The translations under genes were made by a program, and so were the position numbers. From Excoecaria cochinchinensis (lineage: Eukaryota > Streptophyta > Magnoliopsida > Malpighiales > Euphorbiaceae): 64,000 bases of DNA. Positions 11,085 through 23,529 of this stretch are shown one piece after another. The notes below the pieces were generated by a model. The model ran no database searches. It was not told where the DNA came from and worked only from the letters and a program-made list of their open reading frames with translations. The stretch's first letter is position 1, and each line of letters opens with the position of its first letter. The DNA is taken from contig CANTUQ010000050.1 of NCBI GenBank assembly GCA_947683425.1, positions 13,942,501 through 14,006,500 of the forward strand. Reading direction: 5' to 3'.

Positions 11085-14000
11085 ATGAGTCCCTTTGTTT
11101 TGCTTTGGTGGCTCCTCATCTCGGCAATCTTTGCTGTTGGTTGTAGCTTTACTGGCTGCATTCCCAGGGAGAGAGATGCTCTTCTCAACTTCAAACTCCA
11201 TCTCCTTGATCCTTCAAATCGACTCTCAGATTGGACTGCCAATGGAGACTGTTGCAATTGGACTGGACTTGTCTGCCACAACATCACTTCTCATGTTCTT
11301 CAGCTACATCTTCGTACACTTTCTTATGCTGAATATTTTGGCCCCAATCGTCACTATGGTGATAATTTATTAGAATATGATGATGAAGAATATGAGGAGT
11401 ATTATGAGAAGTCCGCATTGGGTGGAAATGTGAGTTCTTCTTTGGCTGAGTTGAAACATTTGAGATATTTGGATCTTAGCAATAATGATTTTGGAGGAGT
11501 TCCCATTCCTACATTCCTTGCTTCCATGGGGAGTTTAAGATATCTTAATCTCTCTGATACTGGATTTGGAGGAACAATTCCTCCTCAGCTTGGAAATCTC
11601 TCTAATTTACACTATCTCAATCTTCGAGGATCCGATATCTATCCGTGTGTTGAGAATTTAGAATGGATTTCTGGTCTTTCTTCTTTAGAATTTCTTGATT
11701 TGACTTATGCAAACCTTAGTAAATCATTTGATTGGCTGAATGTCATGAATTCACTCCCTTCTTTGGTTGAATTGCACTTGTCATCTTGTCAACTTCCAGG
11801 ATTCAATCCCCTCCTCAATCTCAACTTTTCTTCTCTTTCCATCCTTGATCTCTCATTTAATTATTTTAGAGGTCCAATTCCAAATGTTCTTCAAAATATG
11901 ACTTCTCTCCTTAGGGAACTTGATTTGTCATACAATAATTTCAATTCCTCCATACCCAATTGGTTATACGGTCTCAGCCATTTACAAAATCTCAACCTTC
12001 ATTCCAATGAGTTGCGAGGTCAAATTTCAAGTGCCATTGGAAACTTGACTTCTCTCGTTAGCCTTGACTTGTCATACAATTATGAACTTGAATTTGAACA
12101 GGGAATTCCAAGCTCATTTCAAAATCTTTGCAACTTAAGGTCACTTCTTCTGTCATTTGTCAAAATAAATCAGGAAATAAATAATTTATTTGAAATTTTG
12201 TCATCAAAATGTATATCAGATGGTCTAGAATCGTTGGCGTTGAATGATTATAATCTGTCTGGTCATTTGACAGATCATCTAAGCCATTTTAAGAATTTAG
12301 AGTTCCTTGAAATTTGTGGCAATTTGATCCAGGGACCAATTCCAAGATCCTTAAAACATCTTTGCAATTTGAGGTACCTAGATATAAGTGGGAAATTGGG
12401 CCAAGAGATAAATGATGTCCTAGAAATTCTGTCATCGGGATGTATCTCATATGGGTTACAAGAATTAGTGTTGAGAGATTGTCAATTATCAGGTCATTTG
12501 AGTGATAGTCTCAGCCAATTGAGGAATCTTAGTAGTCTTGTACTTGTTAAAAATTCCATCTCTGGTCCGATCCCATTGTCTTTGGGAGAAATGGCTTCCT
12601 TGAAATCATTGCATCTTGGCATTAACAAACTGAATGGAAGTCTTCCTGTATCTCTTGGACGACTTACAAAATTGGAGGAATTAAGTATCTCATATAATTT
12701 GTTGGAGGGTGAGGTTTCTGAACTTCACTTTGCAAATCTCACAAAGCTGCGTTTTCTTTATGCATCTGAAATGGGTAAAAACATTGCATTGAGAGTTAGC
12801 CCCAATTGGATTCCTCCTCTTCAACTTGAAGTTTTACGATTAGGATCTTGGCATATTGGACCTCAATTTCCATTATGGCTTCATTCATTACAGCATTTAG
12901 AAATTCTGGATCTATCAAACTCAGGAATCTCAAGTCCAATCCCTATTTGGTTTTGGGATAATTTGTCTTCTCAATATTATTATTTAAACTTTTCTCATAA
13001 CCAAATGCATGGATCCATTCCAAATATCCCTTCTTTTGGTACTTCCTCCATAATAGATTTGAGTTCCAATAATTTTAGTGGTCCAGTCCCTTTTTTCTCT
13101 CCAAATTTGAGTGCATTAGATCTCTCCAATAACTCATTTTCTGGGCCTATAACCAACTTTTTATGTTACAATAAGAATGTGGCGAAGGTTATGCAAGTTC
13201 TTTATCTTGAAGAAAATCTTTTGTCCGGTGAGATACCAGATTGCTGGATGAGTTGGAAATATTTGATGGCCATAAAATTGAGCAACAACAAATTTAGTGA
13301 AAATCTGCCTAACTCCATCGGAACTCTTAGCTTCCTTGAGTCGCTTTCCCTTAGCAATAACAATCTCTCAGGTGTCATCCCATTATCACTTGCAAATTGT
13401 ACAAATCTAATCAAACTTGACGTTAGTGATAATAAATTCAGTGGAAACATTCCGACATGGATTGGAGATAGATTTCCAAGATTGATGATTCTCAACTTAC
13501 GTGCAAATAAATTTGATGGTCACATCCCTAAGGAGTTGTGTCGTGTAGCTTCGTTGCACATTTTGGACCTTGCGGAAAACACATTCTCTGGTACAATACC
13601 TAGCTGTTTCTCTAACTTCACTGCAATGGTTACAAGCAATGATTTTTCAGGTAGGTTGCATTTTAATTCTAGCAGTGGAGGTTCATTTATAGAGAGCACT
13701 TTAGTGGTGATGAAAGGAAAAGTTTTGGAGTACAGCACCAATCTTCTATTTGTAAGAAGCATGGATCTTTCTCATAACAATTTATCTGGAGAGATTGCAG
13801 AAGAAATAACAAGACTTGCAGGATTACAATCGCTGAATCTTTCACAAAATGCTTTGGGTGGAAGAATTCCAAAGAATATAGGAGTTATGCGATCTCTGGA
13901 ATCCCTTGATTTGTCCAAAAATCAAATTTTCGGTGAAATCCCTTCAAGCATTTCAAGCTTAACATTTTTGAATCATTTGAACCTATCCAACAACAAATTG

Positions 14001-14360
14001 TGGGGAAGAATTCCTAAAAGCACTCAGTTGCAGAGTTTCAGTTCATCTTGTTTTTATGGCAACAACCTTTGTGGGCCTCCGATGACCAATAATTGCAGTG
14101 CAGATGATCCATCTAATCCCAACATTGAGAAAGGTAGAGAAAAAGATTATGGCAATGAAACCCAAGTAGTGGATTGGTTCTACTTCTACGTGAGCATTGG
14201 CCCTGGATTTGTGGTTGGATTTTGGGGTGTAATAGGTCCTCTTGTTTTTAACAGACAATGGAGGCATTTTCACTTCAACTTCTTAGGTTTTATGTGGAAC
14301 AAGTTTTGGGTTTGGTTTCATGTATATATTGTGAGAATTTTCAAAGGTGATGGTACTTAG
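11085..14360 (+). CDS. LRR receptor-like protein (RLP1), EIX/Cf type
   Basis: Intronless 1091-residue protein. A signal peptide (about residues 1-24, ending near AVGCSFTGC) is followed by the LRRNT_2 cap (ERDALLNFKLHLLDPSNRLS, then CCNWTGLVC), an acidic Asp/Glu/Tyr segment (about 88-110), and roughly thirty extracellular LRRs of the LxxLxxLxLxxNxLxGxIP type, with many N-glycosylation sites. The non-LRR island lies at about 845-890 (VVMKGKVLEYS). Four or five LRRs, a C-cap (NNLCGPP), an acidic stretch, one membrane helix at about 1034-1053 (GPGFVVGFWGVIGPLVF) and a short cytoplasmic tail without kinase follow. Known family role: plasma-membrane pattern-recognition receptors signalling through SOBIR1/BAK1-type kinases. 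The ligand cannot be told. The start is the only ATG giving a signal peptide. It is convergent with COQ5. The reading frame is intact, so it is probably functional. Confidence 0.95.
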   Translation: MSPFVLLWWLLISAIFAVGCSFTGCIPRERDALLNFKLHLLDPSNRLSDWTANGDCCNWTGLVCHNITSHVLQLHLRTLSYAEYFGPNRHYGDNLLEYDDEEYEEYYEKSALGGNVSSSLAELKHLRYLDLSNNDFGGVPIPTFLASMGSLRYLNLSDTGFGGTIPPQLGNLSNLHYLNLRGSDIYPCVENLEWISGLSSLEFLDLTYANLSKSFDWLNVMNSLPSLVELHLSSCQLPGFNPLLNLNFSSLSILDLSFNYFRGPIPNVLQNMTSLLRELDLSYNNFNSSIPNWLYGLSHLQNLNLHSNELRGQISSAIGNLTSLVSLDLSYNYELEFEQGIPSSFQNLCNLRSLLLSFVKINQEINNLFEILSSKCISDGLESLALNDYNLSGHLTDHLSHFKNLEFLEICGNLIQGPIPRSLKHLCNLRYLDISGKLGQEINDVLEILSSGCISYGLQELVLRDCQLSGHLSDSLSQLRNLSSLVLVKNSISGPIPLSLGEMASLKSLHLGINKLNGSLPVSLGRLTKLEELSISYNLLEGEVSELHFANLTKLRFLYASEMGKNIALRVSPNWIPPLQLEVLRLGSWHIGPQFPLWLHSLQHLEILDLSNSGISSPIPIWFWDNLSSQYYYLNFSHNQMHGSIPNIPSFGTSSIIDLSSNNFSGPVPFFSPNLSALDLSNNSFSGPITNFLCYNKNVAKVMQVLYLEENLLSGEIPDCWMSWKYLMAIKLSNNKFSENLPNSIGTLSFLESLSLSNNNLSGVIPLSLANCTNLIKLDVSDNKFSGNIPTWIGDRFPRLMILNLRANKFDGHIPKELCRVASLHILDLAENTFSGTIPSCFSNFTAMVTSNDFSGRLHFNSSSGGSFIESTLVVMKGKVLEYSTNLLFVRSMDLSHNNLSGEIAEEITRLAGLQSLNLSQNALGGRIPKNIGVMRSLESLDLSKNQIFGEIPSSISSLTFLNHLNLSNNKLWGRIPKSTQLQSFSSSCFYGNNLCGPPMTNNCSADDPSNPNIEKGREKDYGNETQVVDWFYFYVSIGPGFVVGFWGVIGPLVFNRQWRHFHFNFLGFMWNKFWVWFHVYIVRIFKGDGT

Positions 14361-14475
14361 AGTGTGCAAATGTGTCTTCTTGATATTCATATCTAGTAAT
14401 AATCAGAGTTTTCAAAGGTGATGGGTTCTTAGAATGCAATGTGTCTTCTTGTTATTCATATCTAGTAATAATTTT
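14338..14475 (+). repeat. Tandem repeat of the RLP1 stop-codon region
   Basis: The last codons plus early 3' UTR (TTTTCAAAGGTGATGG, then TGTGTCTTCTTG and ATTCATATCTAGTAATAAT) are repeated at a period of about 71 bp: first copy from 14338 (in the CDS), second from 14409 (in the 3' UTR). RLP2 has three copies of the same unit. Confidence 0.85.
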
Positions 14476-14479
14476 GTGA

Positions 14480-15240
14480 GTTTATTTATGCCAATCATTT
14501 GTTAAAGATTGAAAAAATGTATGTAATCATCACTCTCAATAACTGGTAATTGATATAAAATCATCAGACCGAAAAATCCCATCTCCCATATCACAACAAG
14601 AAAAAATGGATTTTGAAAGTAATCCAAAACTAGCACTAAATTTCTTATATCACAACAAGAACCCATATTTATTGAGAGTGAACATCAACAAATCTCTAAT
14701 GATTAAACCATATTTATAGAATTTTAAATTTTAATATTTTAGCGGAAAGGATTAAGAACCCCAACTGATTTGGGTCGGATTTAATCTTAAACCACATAGA
14801 TACAGGTCAGGTAATTAAGACAATTCGATCCTATCAAACGAACTAACCAAATATAAACCATATATGATCTTATTTGTTGGGATTTTGGTTTAAGAGGGAA
14901 ATTCCAGATATTTTGAGTTTATTACAATTAATATTAATTTTTATCTTTTTTACAATAACTAATTTCTTGAACATAATTTAGTTAATATTAGAGATAGTTG
15001 TTACACAAGGATGGAATGATTTTGAGAGAAATTTTTGAGATCAAAGGGAGGGATGTGATTAGACTCTCTCTTTCTATAATAACTCAACTATTCAAGCATT
15101 TCTATGCAATTGCCCTATTGTTGTTAAGTTACCCAAAACTGTGTTTAAGTTGTCAAAATGACATGTACAAATTATCATCAATTGACAAGAATGTAAGTTC
15201 CTTTCTTTTTCTATAAAACAAGGACAAAGGCAAAGTAGAG
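14480..15240. other. Spacer between convergent RLP1 and COQ5
   Basis: AT-rich sequence with no coding signal; both genes end here. It should hold the two 3' UTRs and polyadenylation sites, which I cannot place exactly. Confidence 0.5.
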
Positions 15241-15257
15241 ATAATTGAATGAACTCA

Positions 15258-18200
15258 TCAAAACTTCAACCCTGAATGAATAGCCACCACTCCACCAACA
15301 AGATTTTCATACTCAACTTTCTGAAACCCGGCATCTGCTATCATTTCAGCAAATTTATCCTGCATTCAGGTTAATTAACAGGCATTATACGCAACAGCAC
15401 ATACACATCCCTCTACAAATACCCAACAGAACATACACATACAACATGTTCGGCCATTTTGCCCTTACATGTTCGGTCAGTTCAGTTTTCTACGATAGCA
15501 ACTTCAGTTTGTTTTGGTTTGGTGACCGACTGAACTCTCGACCCCACGAATTCAAATTTTCATGAAAATTTTTAATAGATAATAATTAGTTTACCAAAAA
15601 CTATATTATGCCATCCGGTTGTCTAACAACAACAAATAATACGGTGACCATCTGGTATACAGAATAAAAAATTGTGGAAGGTTAGGGAAATATACTCCTA
15701 GAAGGTTTAACTAGACAAACAAGTGTTTTGTAACTTGTTCCAGGATCACTCTTGTTTTTCATGCATCACCTTTGAGAGATTCAAACATAAATCATGTCGA
15801 TGCAAGTAATTGATGGCTCACAGTAACATTAAATTAACCAATTTCTATTTCTTGTATCACGCCACTGCCATCTCCATACAAGTTATATCAACTGCTATAA
15901 TGAATGTCGTGGATGTTCATGGTAAAGAATAAGATAGCATTATTGTAATATTACTAAATGTTTTGTGTGCAAAAATGATTCAACCACCTGATTAGGAAAG
16001 CGGCGTATGCTCTCAACTAAGTATTGATAGGATTCCCGATCACCTGCAACTAGCTCTCCTACCGCTGGAATGACCGAAAATGAATAGTAGTCATACCTGA
16101 AACAGAAAGAGCAACTTGTAAAACAAAATAAAAGATCCCTGAGCTCCAAAATCTTAACCCAAAAAAAAAAAAATTACAGCAGAACAAATAAAACAGAGAA
16201 TTCAAAGATGTGCAGAAATAACTATACTTTGTTCAATCTTATTCTATACTTTGTTCGAGGATATACCACATAGAAAAGACTAGTTTCAAGGATACTTACA
16301 ATTCTTTGAACACAGGAACTTCTACATGGCTCAATTCAAGGCAAAGGAATCTTCCTCCTCTTTTCAATACCCTAATAAGAAAAAATATATTAGCTTTCAT
16401 GATAATATTTTACCTATGCTCAAATGACTACATGAAAGGAAGTTTCAGCAAAAAGAGAAAAGCAAGACCACATAAAAAAGTTAGCAAATCATTTTCAACA
16501 TGGAAAGAATAGACATTTCTTGTCCATAAAAAAGTAACAACATTCTTCTATTTTAACAAACAGCATCTAGACAACTACATTTCAAGTAGAATGTCCAAGG
16601 AAGAACTTGTTTTGTCTCGCAATGCGTATTGGGAATTGGCTAAAATTGACAAGTTAGGCCCCAACGGTAATAGGCATGTCTAATTACTTTAACAGTCGAA
16701 AAGGAACATGAAGCAATCAAAATATAAATAAACTGTTGACCTCATTAAACTAGCCAGTTCTTATGAGGTTGTTGGGCATAATATACATTCATTTAGTCAT
16801 GATCCATTTGTGGGAGCATAATATTTTGCTATATTAAGTGTGAGTTTCTACATCTAGGTAAGTACACAATTTCCACTAATTAATTTAATTGATTACACAA
16901 CCCAATGTAGTTTTGATGCCACACATCTAGGGGACTCAAAAAGCAAGGTGGTGAAATGTGATTCATCGAGTGTCAAGCAAACATATTGATACCATGTGCT
17001 TAGAGGTCAGGCACCCCGCCAAAGGTCATCACAAAGTATTTTGGTGTGAAATCTCATGCAAACACCTCAAGTTTTGACATCTCGTGCTAAGTTGGATAAA
17101 CATGACAGAGCAGGACAGGTAATATTACTCAAAACATAACTGAATTTAGGACCTGAATAATTCAATCCAGCCCCAAATAACATAAAGGTGAGATCCCCAT
17201 AAGAAATTCACATGAATATAGACAAACACTTAGCACTTATAGTTCCTTATAATAAGAGCATCCTTCTCATGATATAAATATGAACATGACCAGAATGGGC
17301 CAAGCAAGCAAGAGAACAAATCCAAGGAATCATAAGCATACCTGTAAGCTTCAGCGAGAACTTTTTCTATATGAGTTACATTCCTGATTCCAAATGCTAC
17401 TGTGTAGCCATCCATTGAATCATTTTCAAAACTCAAGGCTTCAGCATCTCCTTCAACCCATTTAAGAGATTTATCTTCTCCAAGACCTATATAAGTGTCA
17501 ACAAAGGTAAAATAATAAAAATAAAGAGAACTTCATTAGTACAGACAGTACAATTATTTAGCTAAATCTCAAATTAGCTTGTCTAGCTTATACTGCACCT
17601 CTCTCTATAGCCCGCTTTCTGCCAACATTTAACATGTGTGGGTTGATGTCACATACATAGATCTGAGTTTCTTCTTGTAAATGATCATTCAGAGGATCTT
17701 GCTTCGCTCTATATCTGATAGTATTCACAGTTTCTAGAATCCTGAAAGCAATATCCCCTGCACATTAAGTGTTTCAGACTCAAAAATTCTATAACCAAAT
17801 AATAATTTTTAATTCAAAAGAAGGTAGATAATTTCATTATGTCAGAACTTTTTTTAGAGGCATTCAAATGTAGGACGCTCTAAGATATGTTGAATAAGTT
17901 TTCGTAAGTTCTGAAAGCAGCAGAGAAATTTGTTAAGGGAGTTCCTGAAAGATACAATGGCATCTGTACAGTATAGCTAATATTTGGAATTGATTAAGAG
18001 AAGAACAATTAAATTAGGAGCTGTTTACACTTTGCGAAGCAGATTTAGTAACATGAACAGTAATGGAATTGTAACTGAATAGAAGATTTGGCATCCAAAC
18101 TTTTGGGCCAATCTGGAGTCACGATCAAAATCCAGATTAGTATGAAATTGACCCACCAAATTACAAATTTTAATTTTGACATTCATTATTCTTCACTTGG

Positions 18201-19391
18201 GTAGTGGAAAATGTTCCAATCTTGAATTTGAACCCTTATAGACTCATTTCCCAACTAAATGTTTTGACTTGATTAGAAAACTTGGAAGGACAATTCAGTG
18301 ATCTTTAGGTTTTCATTTGATCATGGAAGACTGAAGATTAGAGAAGCAGTCATATTGAAATTCCACAGTTCTCATATGTACAAATTTCTAGCCTCTAGAC
18401 GCATACACTATAAAGCTTCTAAAGAAGGAAATGTTACCTGTACCACCAGCCACATCAAGATGTTTCATTCCAACAAATGGACTTAGTTTGAAGATTAAGC
18501 TTTTAAAAAAAAAAAGGCCAAAAACAACATGTCAACATGAAGGGTAAGCAGTATAAGAAATTTAAAAAGCCACTAAAATCATCCTTAGCATCTGACCTGT
18601 CCTTCCACAATCTATGCAGTCCACCACTCATCAAATCATTCATAAGATCATAATTTGAAGCAACATTGCTGAAAACATTACTGACCATTTGACGTTTTGC
18701 TTCTTCCCTTACTTCTTTAAATCCTGAAAGTGAAGGAATGAGATTTTATTGATATAAACCAGTCCATTGGAAATGAGGTAGTTCTGGTCAAGATTAATGC
18801 TCAAATAACTCCGTCTGCTAAGTACACAGAACAAAGAATGAAAATGTGTGACTTCTTGATATTAGGTAAGAAGGAAAAAAAAGAACTGAACCACATTTCA
18901 GTTGCACTAAACATAGAACATGAGGCTATTGTTTGCTAACATGTATATTATTCAAATCATTTTAACACTAGCTTCCATGCTAATAAGAAAGAACTTATTT
19001 TTTCTCTAGTCTTCACACTAAAGTTACAAGTATATAGGCAGCATTCAATCAATTTTCTAGCATAATTCTATACACCATTTTGTGAACAATGCTATCTTCC
19101 CAGAAAAGTCCAAATGTTCTGTTATTTGTCAAAGGTTTTGATGATAACTGTTGAAAACTGCTGACCAAATAACACCATCTGATGAAGCAATCATGCTAAT
19201 GACAGTACATATGTTTGGAAAAGAAAGCATGCGCGCGGCTCTTAAGCTTAAAACTAGAAACTAGTTAACATTGTGTATATAACTGCACTGAACATACCAA
19301 AACTGGTGGCATGAGAATGGAGCCAAGAAGCAGATGAGAGGATTGGAAAAAATTTGCTATGCAACTTCCTGCTGGCCAATCTCAGCGCCAT
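15258..19391 (-). CDS. COQ5: COQ5 / UbiE-type C-methyltransferase, mitochondrial
   Basis: 2-Methoxy-6-polyprenyl-1,4-benzoquinol methylase, the C-methylation step of ubiquinone synthesis on the matrix side of the mitochondrial inner membrane. Eight exons (minus strand): 19391-19298, 18723-18597, 18499-18438, 17757-17599, 17486-17342, 16371-16300, 16096-15988, 15359-15258. They sum to 870 bp, 289 residues plus stop, the usual plant length. The N-terminus (MALRLASRKLHSKFF) looks like a mitochondrial presequence. Then come VFSNVASNYDLMNDLMSGG, the SAM-binding HLDVAGGTGDIAFRI, the WVEGDAEAL acidic loop, DGYTVAFGIRNVTH, the YDYYSFSVIP segment, and the family C-terminus AGFQKVEYENLVGGVVAIHS. All introns are GT-AG with frame kept. 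The acceptor before 18499 (AAAAG) is the least certain, and would give Ser where many homologues have Arg. It appears functional. Confidence 0.93.
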
Positions 19392-19399
19392 GGCTGCTA

Positions 19400-20099
19400 C
19401 AGAGAAGAATTAAATAATCAAAAGTCACAAGCTTTTCAAGACCCAAATACCAACATTATATTATATATATAAAAAAAATGAACAGTAAAGCACATGAAGA
19501 CTGAACCAGCTGAAACAAGTTGCTGGACTGGTATTCCAGATATCATTAGAATGAAGAGTGAAGGTTCTCCTTAAGCGGAGAGCTTCAAAATTGGCAATTC
19601 ATTAAAATTATGAGGCAGCTGTCGATTTGCTATCATTTTCATTGGTATTTTTTCACACTAAGTAATTGCTAGAGACAAACAAAGACCAAAAAAAATAAAA
19701 CAGAATCTCACAAATGTCAACAAGTTCATCCAATCGTCAAATCATAGAACCCGAACATTACAAATTTGAGTGACAAATACCACAGGACAGGCAAAATTGT
19801 GATGAGGTTCTACGTGCCAGTGGCAGTGGCACATGATAATGATAATTATAATCTATGGAATCAAATTAATCATTTAAGAAATAATAGCTACTACTCATTA
19901 CAATGAATCGCATCCAATTGAAAGGGAGAAGCAAAGACAAAGAATCCACTAAGGAAACGTTGAACGTGAATGAGTTAATGGCTTGAAAAACATACTTTGG
20001 AGAGGAAATTTAAAAAAAAAAAATGGGAGTGACATGTAATAAGAAAGAACTAAACTTTACCAGAAAATGAAGATTTAGGAAGATGAAGCACAGTGGTAA
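19400..20099. other. COQ5 upstream region
   Basis: AT-rich, with no coding signal on either strand. It must contain the COQ5 promoter and leader; no confident TATA box was picked out. Confidence 0.5.
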
Positions 20100-22794
20100 T
20101 GTAACACGCAATACTGACCCGTCGAGATACAAATACAAAATGTTACACAACTTAATATTCTATGGCAAAATACAAAATTTCAATTTTATTTTTACACTTT
20201 AATATATATAAATCCATACCACTCATATTTTTGCAGAAAATCGAACAGAATTTTTCTGATATCTCCTTGATAAAATCATCCACATATCCCAACTTCTTCC
20301 AAATCCAATGTATAGTCAAATATTGCCCATTCTCCTCAATACATCAATATAAGGGAATAAATTCACCAACAATCGCAAACTTATCCTTCTTAGTTCATAA
20401 ACTTTTCATAATATAAAATAATATCATCTCTTTTTACATACATATATTTACAATGTCCTTAAATATTAAGGGTTGGTCATCAAATTCATGAACCAAATAT
20501 TTACAATTTAAATTCTAATTCGGCTTTTTGATGAGCCATCCGATAGCTTTCAAATTTACAATATTCCGAAATAACAAAAATAAATTCTAGATCTAAGTAT
20601 CTATCCTGAAATTAAAGGCTTCTCTTATTTCCTGGTAGATTTCCGGCTAACTTTTTCAGTTCAAATACCCTGTGTACCTACAAACAGAAATAAAATTTCA
20701 CACGCTAAGCAAAGTGCTTAGTGACAACCACTAATTTCACTTTTCCACAATAATCTCACTAAAAGATATAAATGAATTTCATATAAAAATAAACAAATAA
20801 GAATAAGAATTCAAATCACAAGAAAATAAATTTCCATTTTACTTCATAAGTATTTATGATTGATTCAATTCCCACTAAAGAAATGTCTTACATTAAAGTT
20901 TTATTGAACCAATATGCACACTATACATGGCCTCAATATATATATATATATATATATATTATTGCCTGAAGTAATCCGATGAGACTAATCAAGTTGGGTA
21001 CATGGATTCCCGACCCTTTTTGGGTCTAACGAATTGGAGTGACCAACACTGAACACGGCACTCTAACCCTATGCAACAGAAATCACGACCAGACACTGGC
21101 CTCATAAAAAGGATATAAATTTGTAGATTCTCAATAACCCACAAAAAGAGATCACTTTTAATCCCAAATTCTAATGCAGTTCTCTATTACTTATGGTTAG
21201 CCAATTATACCCTCACCCATGCTTCCTATCAATTACCAAGGATAATAACGATCCTTCAATCATATTTGCCAACTGCTATCTCATTCACATACCTAATCAC
21301 ATTTAACAAAATCTCAATTTACATTTCAGTATTTAGATTTTTTTCATTCATTTTACAGCACAATGTAGCCTTCCCTTATCATTTCTAAACACAACCATTC
21401 TCATATCAGTGATAGCATTGCATTTCAAAGTCTTATCTTTGTATAAATACCAAACTTGGTTGAATAGAACTTTAGAATTAATTAACTTATTATTTACATC
21501 CTACTATTTTAAATCCATTATAGCTATATTTAACATATCATATTCAATCATACATTTTAATTAATAAATTTAAATCTAGCATACTGACATAAATAGATTC
21601 ACACTTTCAAAGAGACTTTACACACACACATTTCTCATTGTAACTTTCTAACATTCAAGCTTATATACAATTCATTTTAATTAATAAATTTAACTCCAGC
21701 CTACTGACATAAATAGATTCACACTTTCAAAGAGACTTTATACACACACACACACACACATTTCTCATTGTAACTTTCTAACATTCAAGCTTATAAACAA
21801 TTCAATAAATCAAATCCAATCTCTATTGTATCAAATATATCACATGAAATTTAGCACAGCTACAATTATACATTCTTTCCACCAAATCAATTATTTCAAT
21901 AATCTTGATTATGTCCATTGATTTTAGAAGTCTTAACTAATTTCTTTCAAAAAAAATTATCTCATGCCACAATTCATACCTCAAACATAATAATAGCAAC
22001 AAGAAAAAGTGAATTTAGCGGTTGCAAATTTTAGTTTACAGCAAATCGATTCCAATCCTCCAAAAATACTTGACTGAAATCAATTCCAACTTCTACACTC
22101 TTTCCTTTCTTATTCTTCCTCAAATTTTCTTCTTCTACAAATTTCCATAACCATTTCATTCATTAATCCAACAAAAACACAGAATAATGCAATTTAAATG
22201 AACAATTAATGGCCTTAAATAATAAATTTAACAGAATAATGCAATTTAAATGAACAATTGATGGCCTTAAATAATAAATTTAACTTACCCATCTCGTAGC
22301 CTAAGAAAAAACAAACTTAAATTTCAAATCCCTAAATCACAAAATCTGTTCCCCTACTAATTTCCCCTTAATTTCAAGTTTTATAATCATTAATACTCAC
22401 CCTTACAGCCTCCTTTTAGGAATAAACGGAACCGGTGGCGACAGAGAACGGCGGAATGTGGGCTGTAACCGAAACAGAAAACGCAGGAAAAGGAGGAGAA
22501 AAACGGCTGCTGCCGTCGCGCGTCGGAGGGACAAAAGAGGGAAGGAAACGCCGGCAACCAGTGGCGGATGAAGGAGGAGAAAGGCAGCGGCAATGGCAGA
22601 AAGAGGGGACTGGAATCAACGGGAAAAATCAGGAGTATTGGGGTCTGGAGCACGGAGGAGGAAAGAAAGAGAGAAGGGAGAGCAAAACGACGTAGTTTTG
22701 CTTTTGTAGGGGCAGATTTTATGTTTTTATCCCAAAATTCCCTTTAATCCCTATTTTTTAATTCACCCCTAGTTGCTCCTTATTGACTCTTACA
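20100..22794. mobile_element. Probable LTR without internal region (solo LTR)
   Basis: Starts TGTAACACGCAATACTGACC and ends TTGACTCTTACA, so TGTAA/TTACA are inverted ends with TG and CA termini, as in an LTR. Inside are GCTAAGCAAAGTGCTTAGTGA and other phrases typical of the long LTRs of plant chromoviral gypsy (Tekay/Del-like) elements, and a GC-richer segment at 22420-22690 that may hold the LTR promoter or leader. No gag or pol is nearby. The immediate flanks GGTAA and TCCGT do not match, so the 5-bp duplication is absent or the ends are slightly off. The LTR orientation is uncertain. Confidence 0.45.
21540..21790. repeat. Tandem duplication inside the probable LTR
   Basis: A unit of about 122-128 bp (CTGACATAAATAGATTCACAC, then ACTTTCAAAGAGACTTTA and a CA run) is present twice. 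A second tandem pair of about 53 bp (ACAGAATAATGCAATTTAAA) lies at 22180-22284. Confidence 0.85.
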
Positions 22795-22984
22795 TCCGTA
22801 CTTTTAGAGTGCGTTCAGTGACGTTTTTGTTTTCGATTTTTTTTTTTTTAAAAATAAAACAAAAATTCGTTCGGCAAATTTTTTTCGTTTCGATTTTTAT
22901 AAAAATTTAAAGAAGTGATTTTGACATGTAAAAAAGAAACTAAAAATCTTCAAAATGTAGTTTTTACCATTTTGCTAATTTATC

Positions 22985-23518
22985 TTTATTATCACCGCCG
23001 CATCGCTATCATCACTGCCGCCGTTACTGCCACCACCACGCCTCCGTCACTGCCGCCGCCACCACCACGGCACTATTGCCACCACTATGCCCTGCCACCA
23101 CCGCCGCTGCCACCACCATGCCATTGCCACCACCGCCACCGCTGCTGCCACCACCGCCGCTGCCACCACCATGCCATTGCCACCACCGCCACCGCTGCTG
23201 CCACCACCATTGCCACTATCACGCCTCCGCCATCATCGCTACCACCACCACGCCACTGCCGCTGCTGCCAACCATACCGCCTCCACCATCACAACCACAT
23301 TGCTACCGCCGCCGCCGCCGCTACTAGTATAACCACACCACCACACTCCCGCCACCACTACCACACCGCTGCCGTCTCCACCACCACACCGTCGCCACCG
23401 CCACTACCACCACACTGCTGCCGTCTCCACCACCACAACCATGCCGCCGTCGCCGCCACCACCACCACCGTCACCTCAACCGCTACCACACCACCGCCAC
23501 CTAAACCACCACCGCTAC
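22985..23518. repeat. CAC/GCC-rich trinucleotide repeat
   Basis: About 530 bp of imperfect CCACCACCG/CCGCTGCCA repeats. It gives long Pro/His/Thr open frames in all three plus frames, which is why several overlapping ORFs appear; none looks like a real protein. The same composition resumes for about 35 bp after the CACTA element (34047-34080), so the transposon split one simple repeat. Confidence 0.85.
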
Positions 23519-23529
23519 CACTACAAGAA

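Noticed and set aside
15258..19391. Separate small genes from the isolated COQ5 exon frames
   Set aside because: The frames near 16000, 17300 and 18600 are consecutive exons of one gene whose junctions join in frame to 289 codons.
22390..22695. Overlapping open frames on both strands in a GC-rich patch
   Set aside because: Open on both strands because of composition; it lies inside the probable LTR and has no recognisable protein features.
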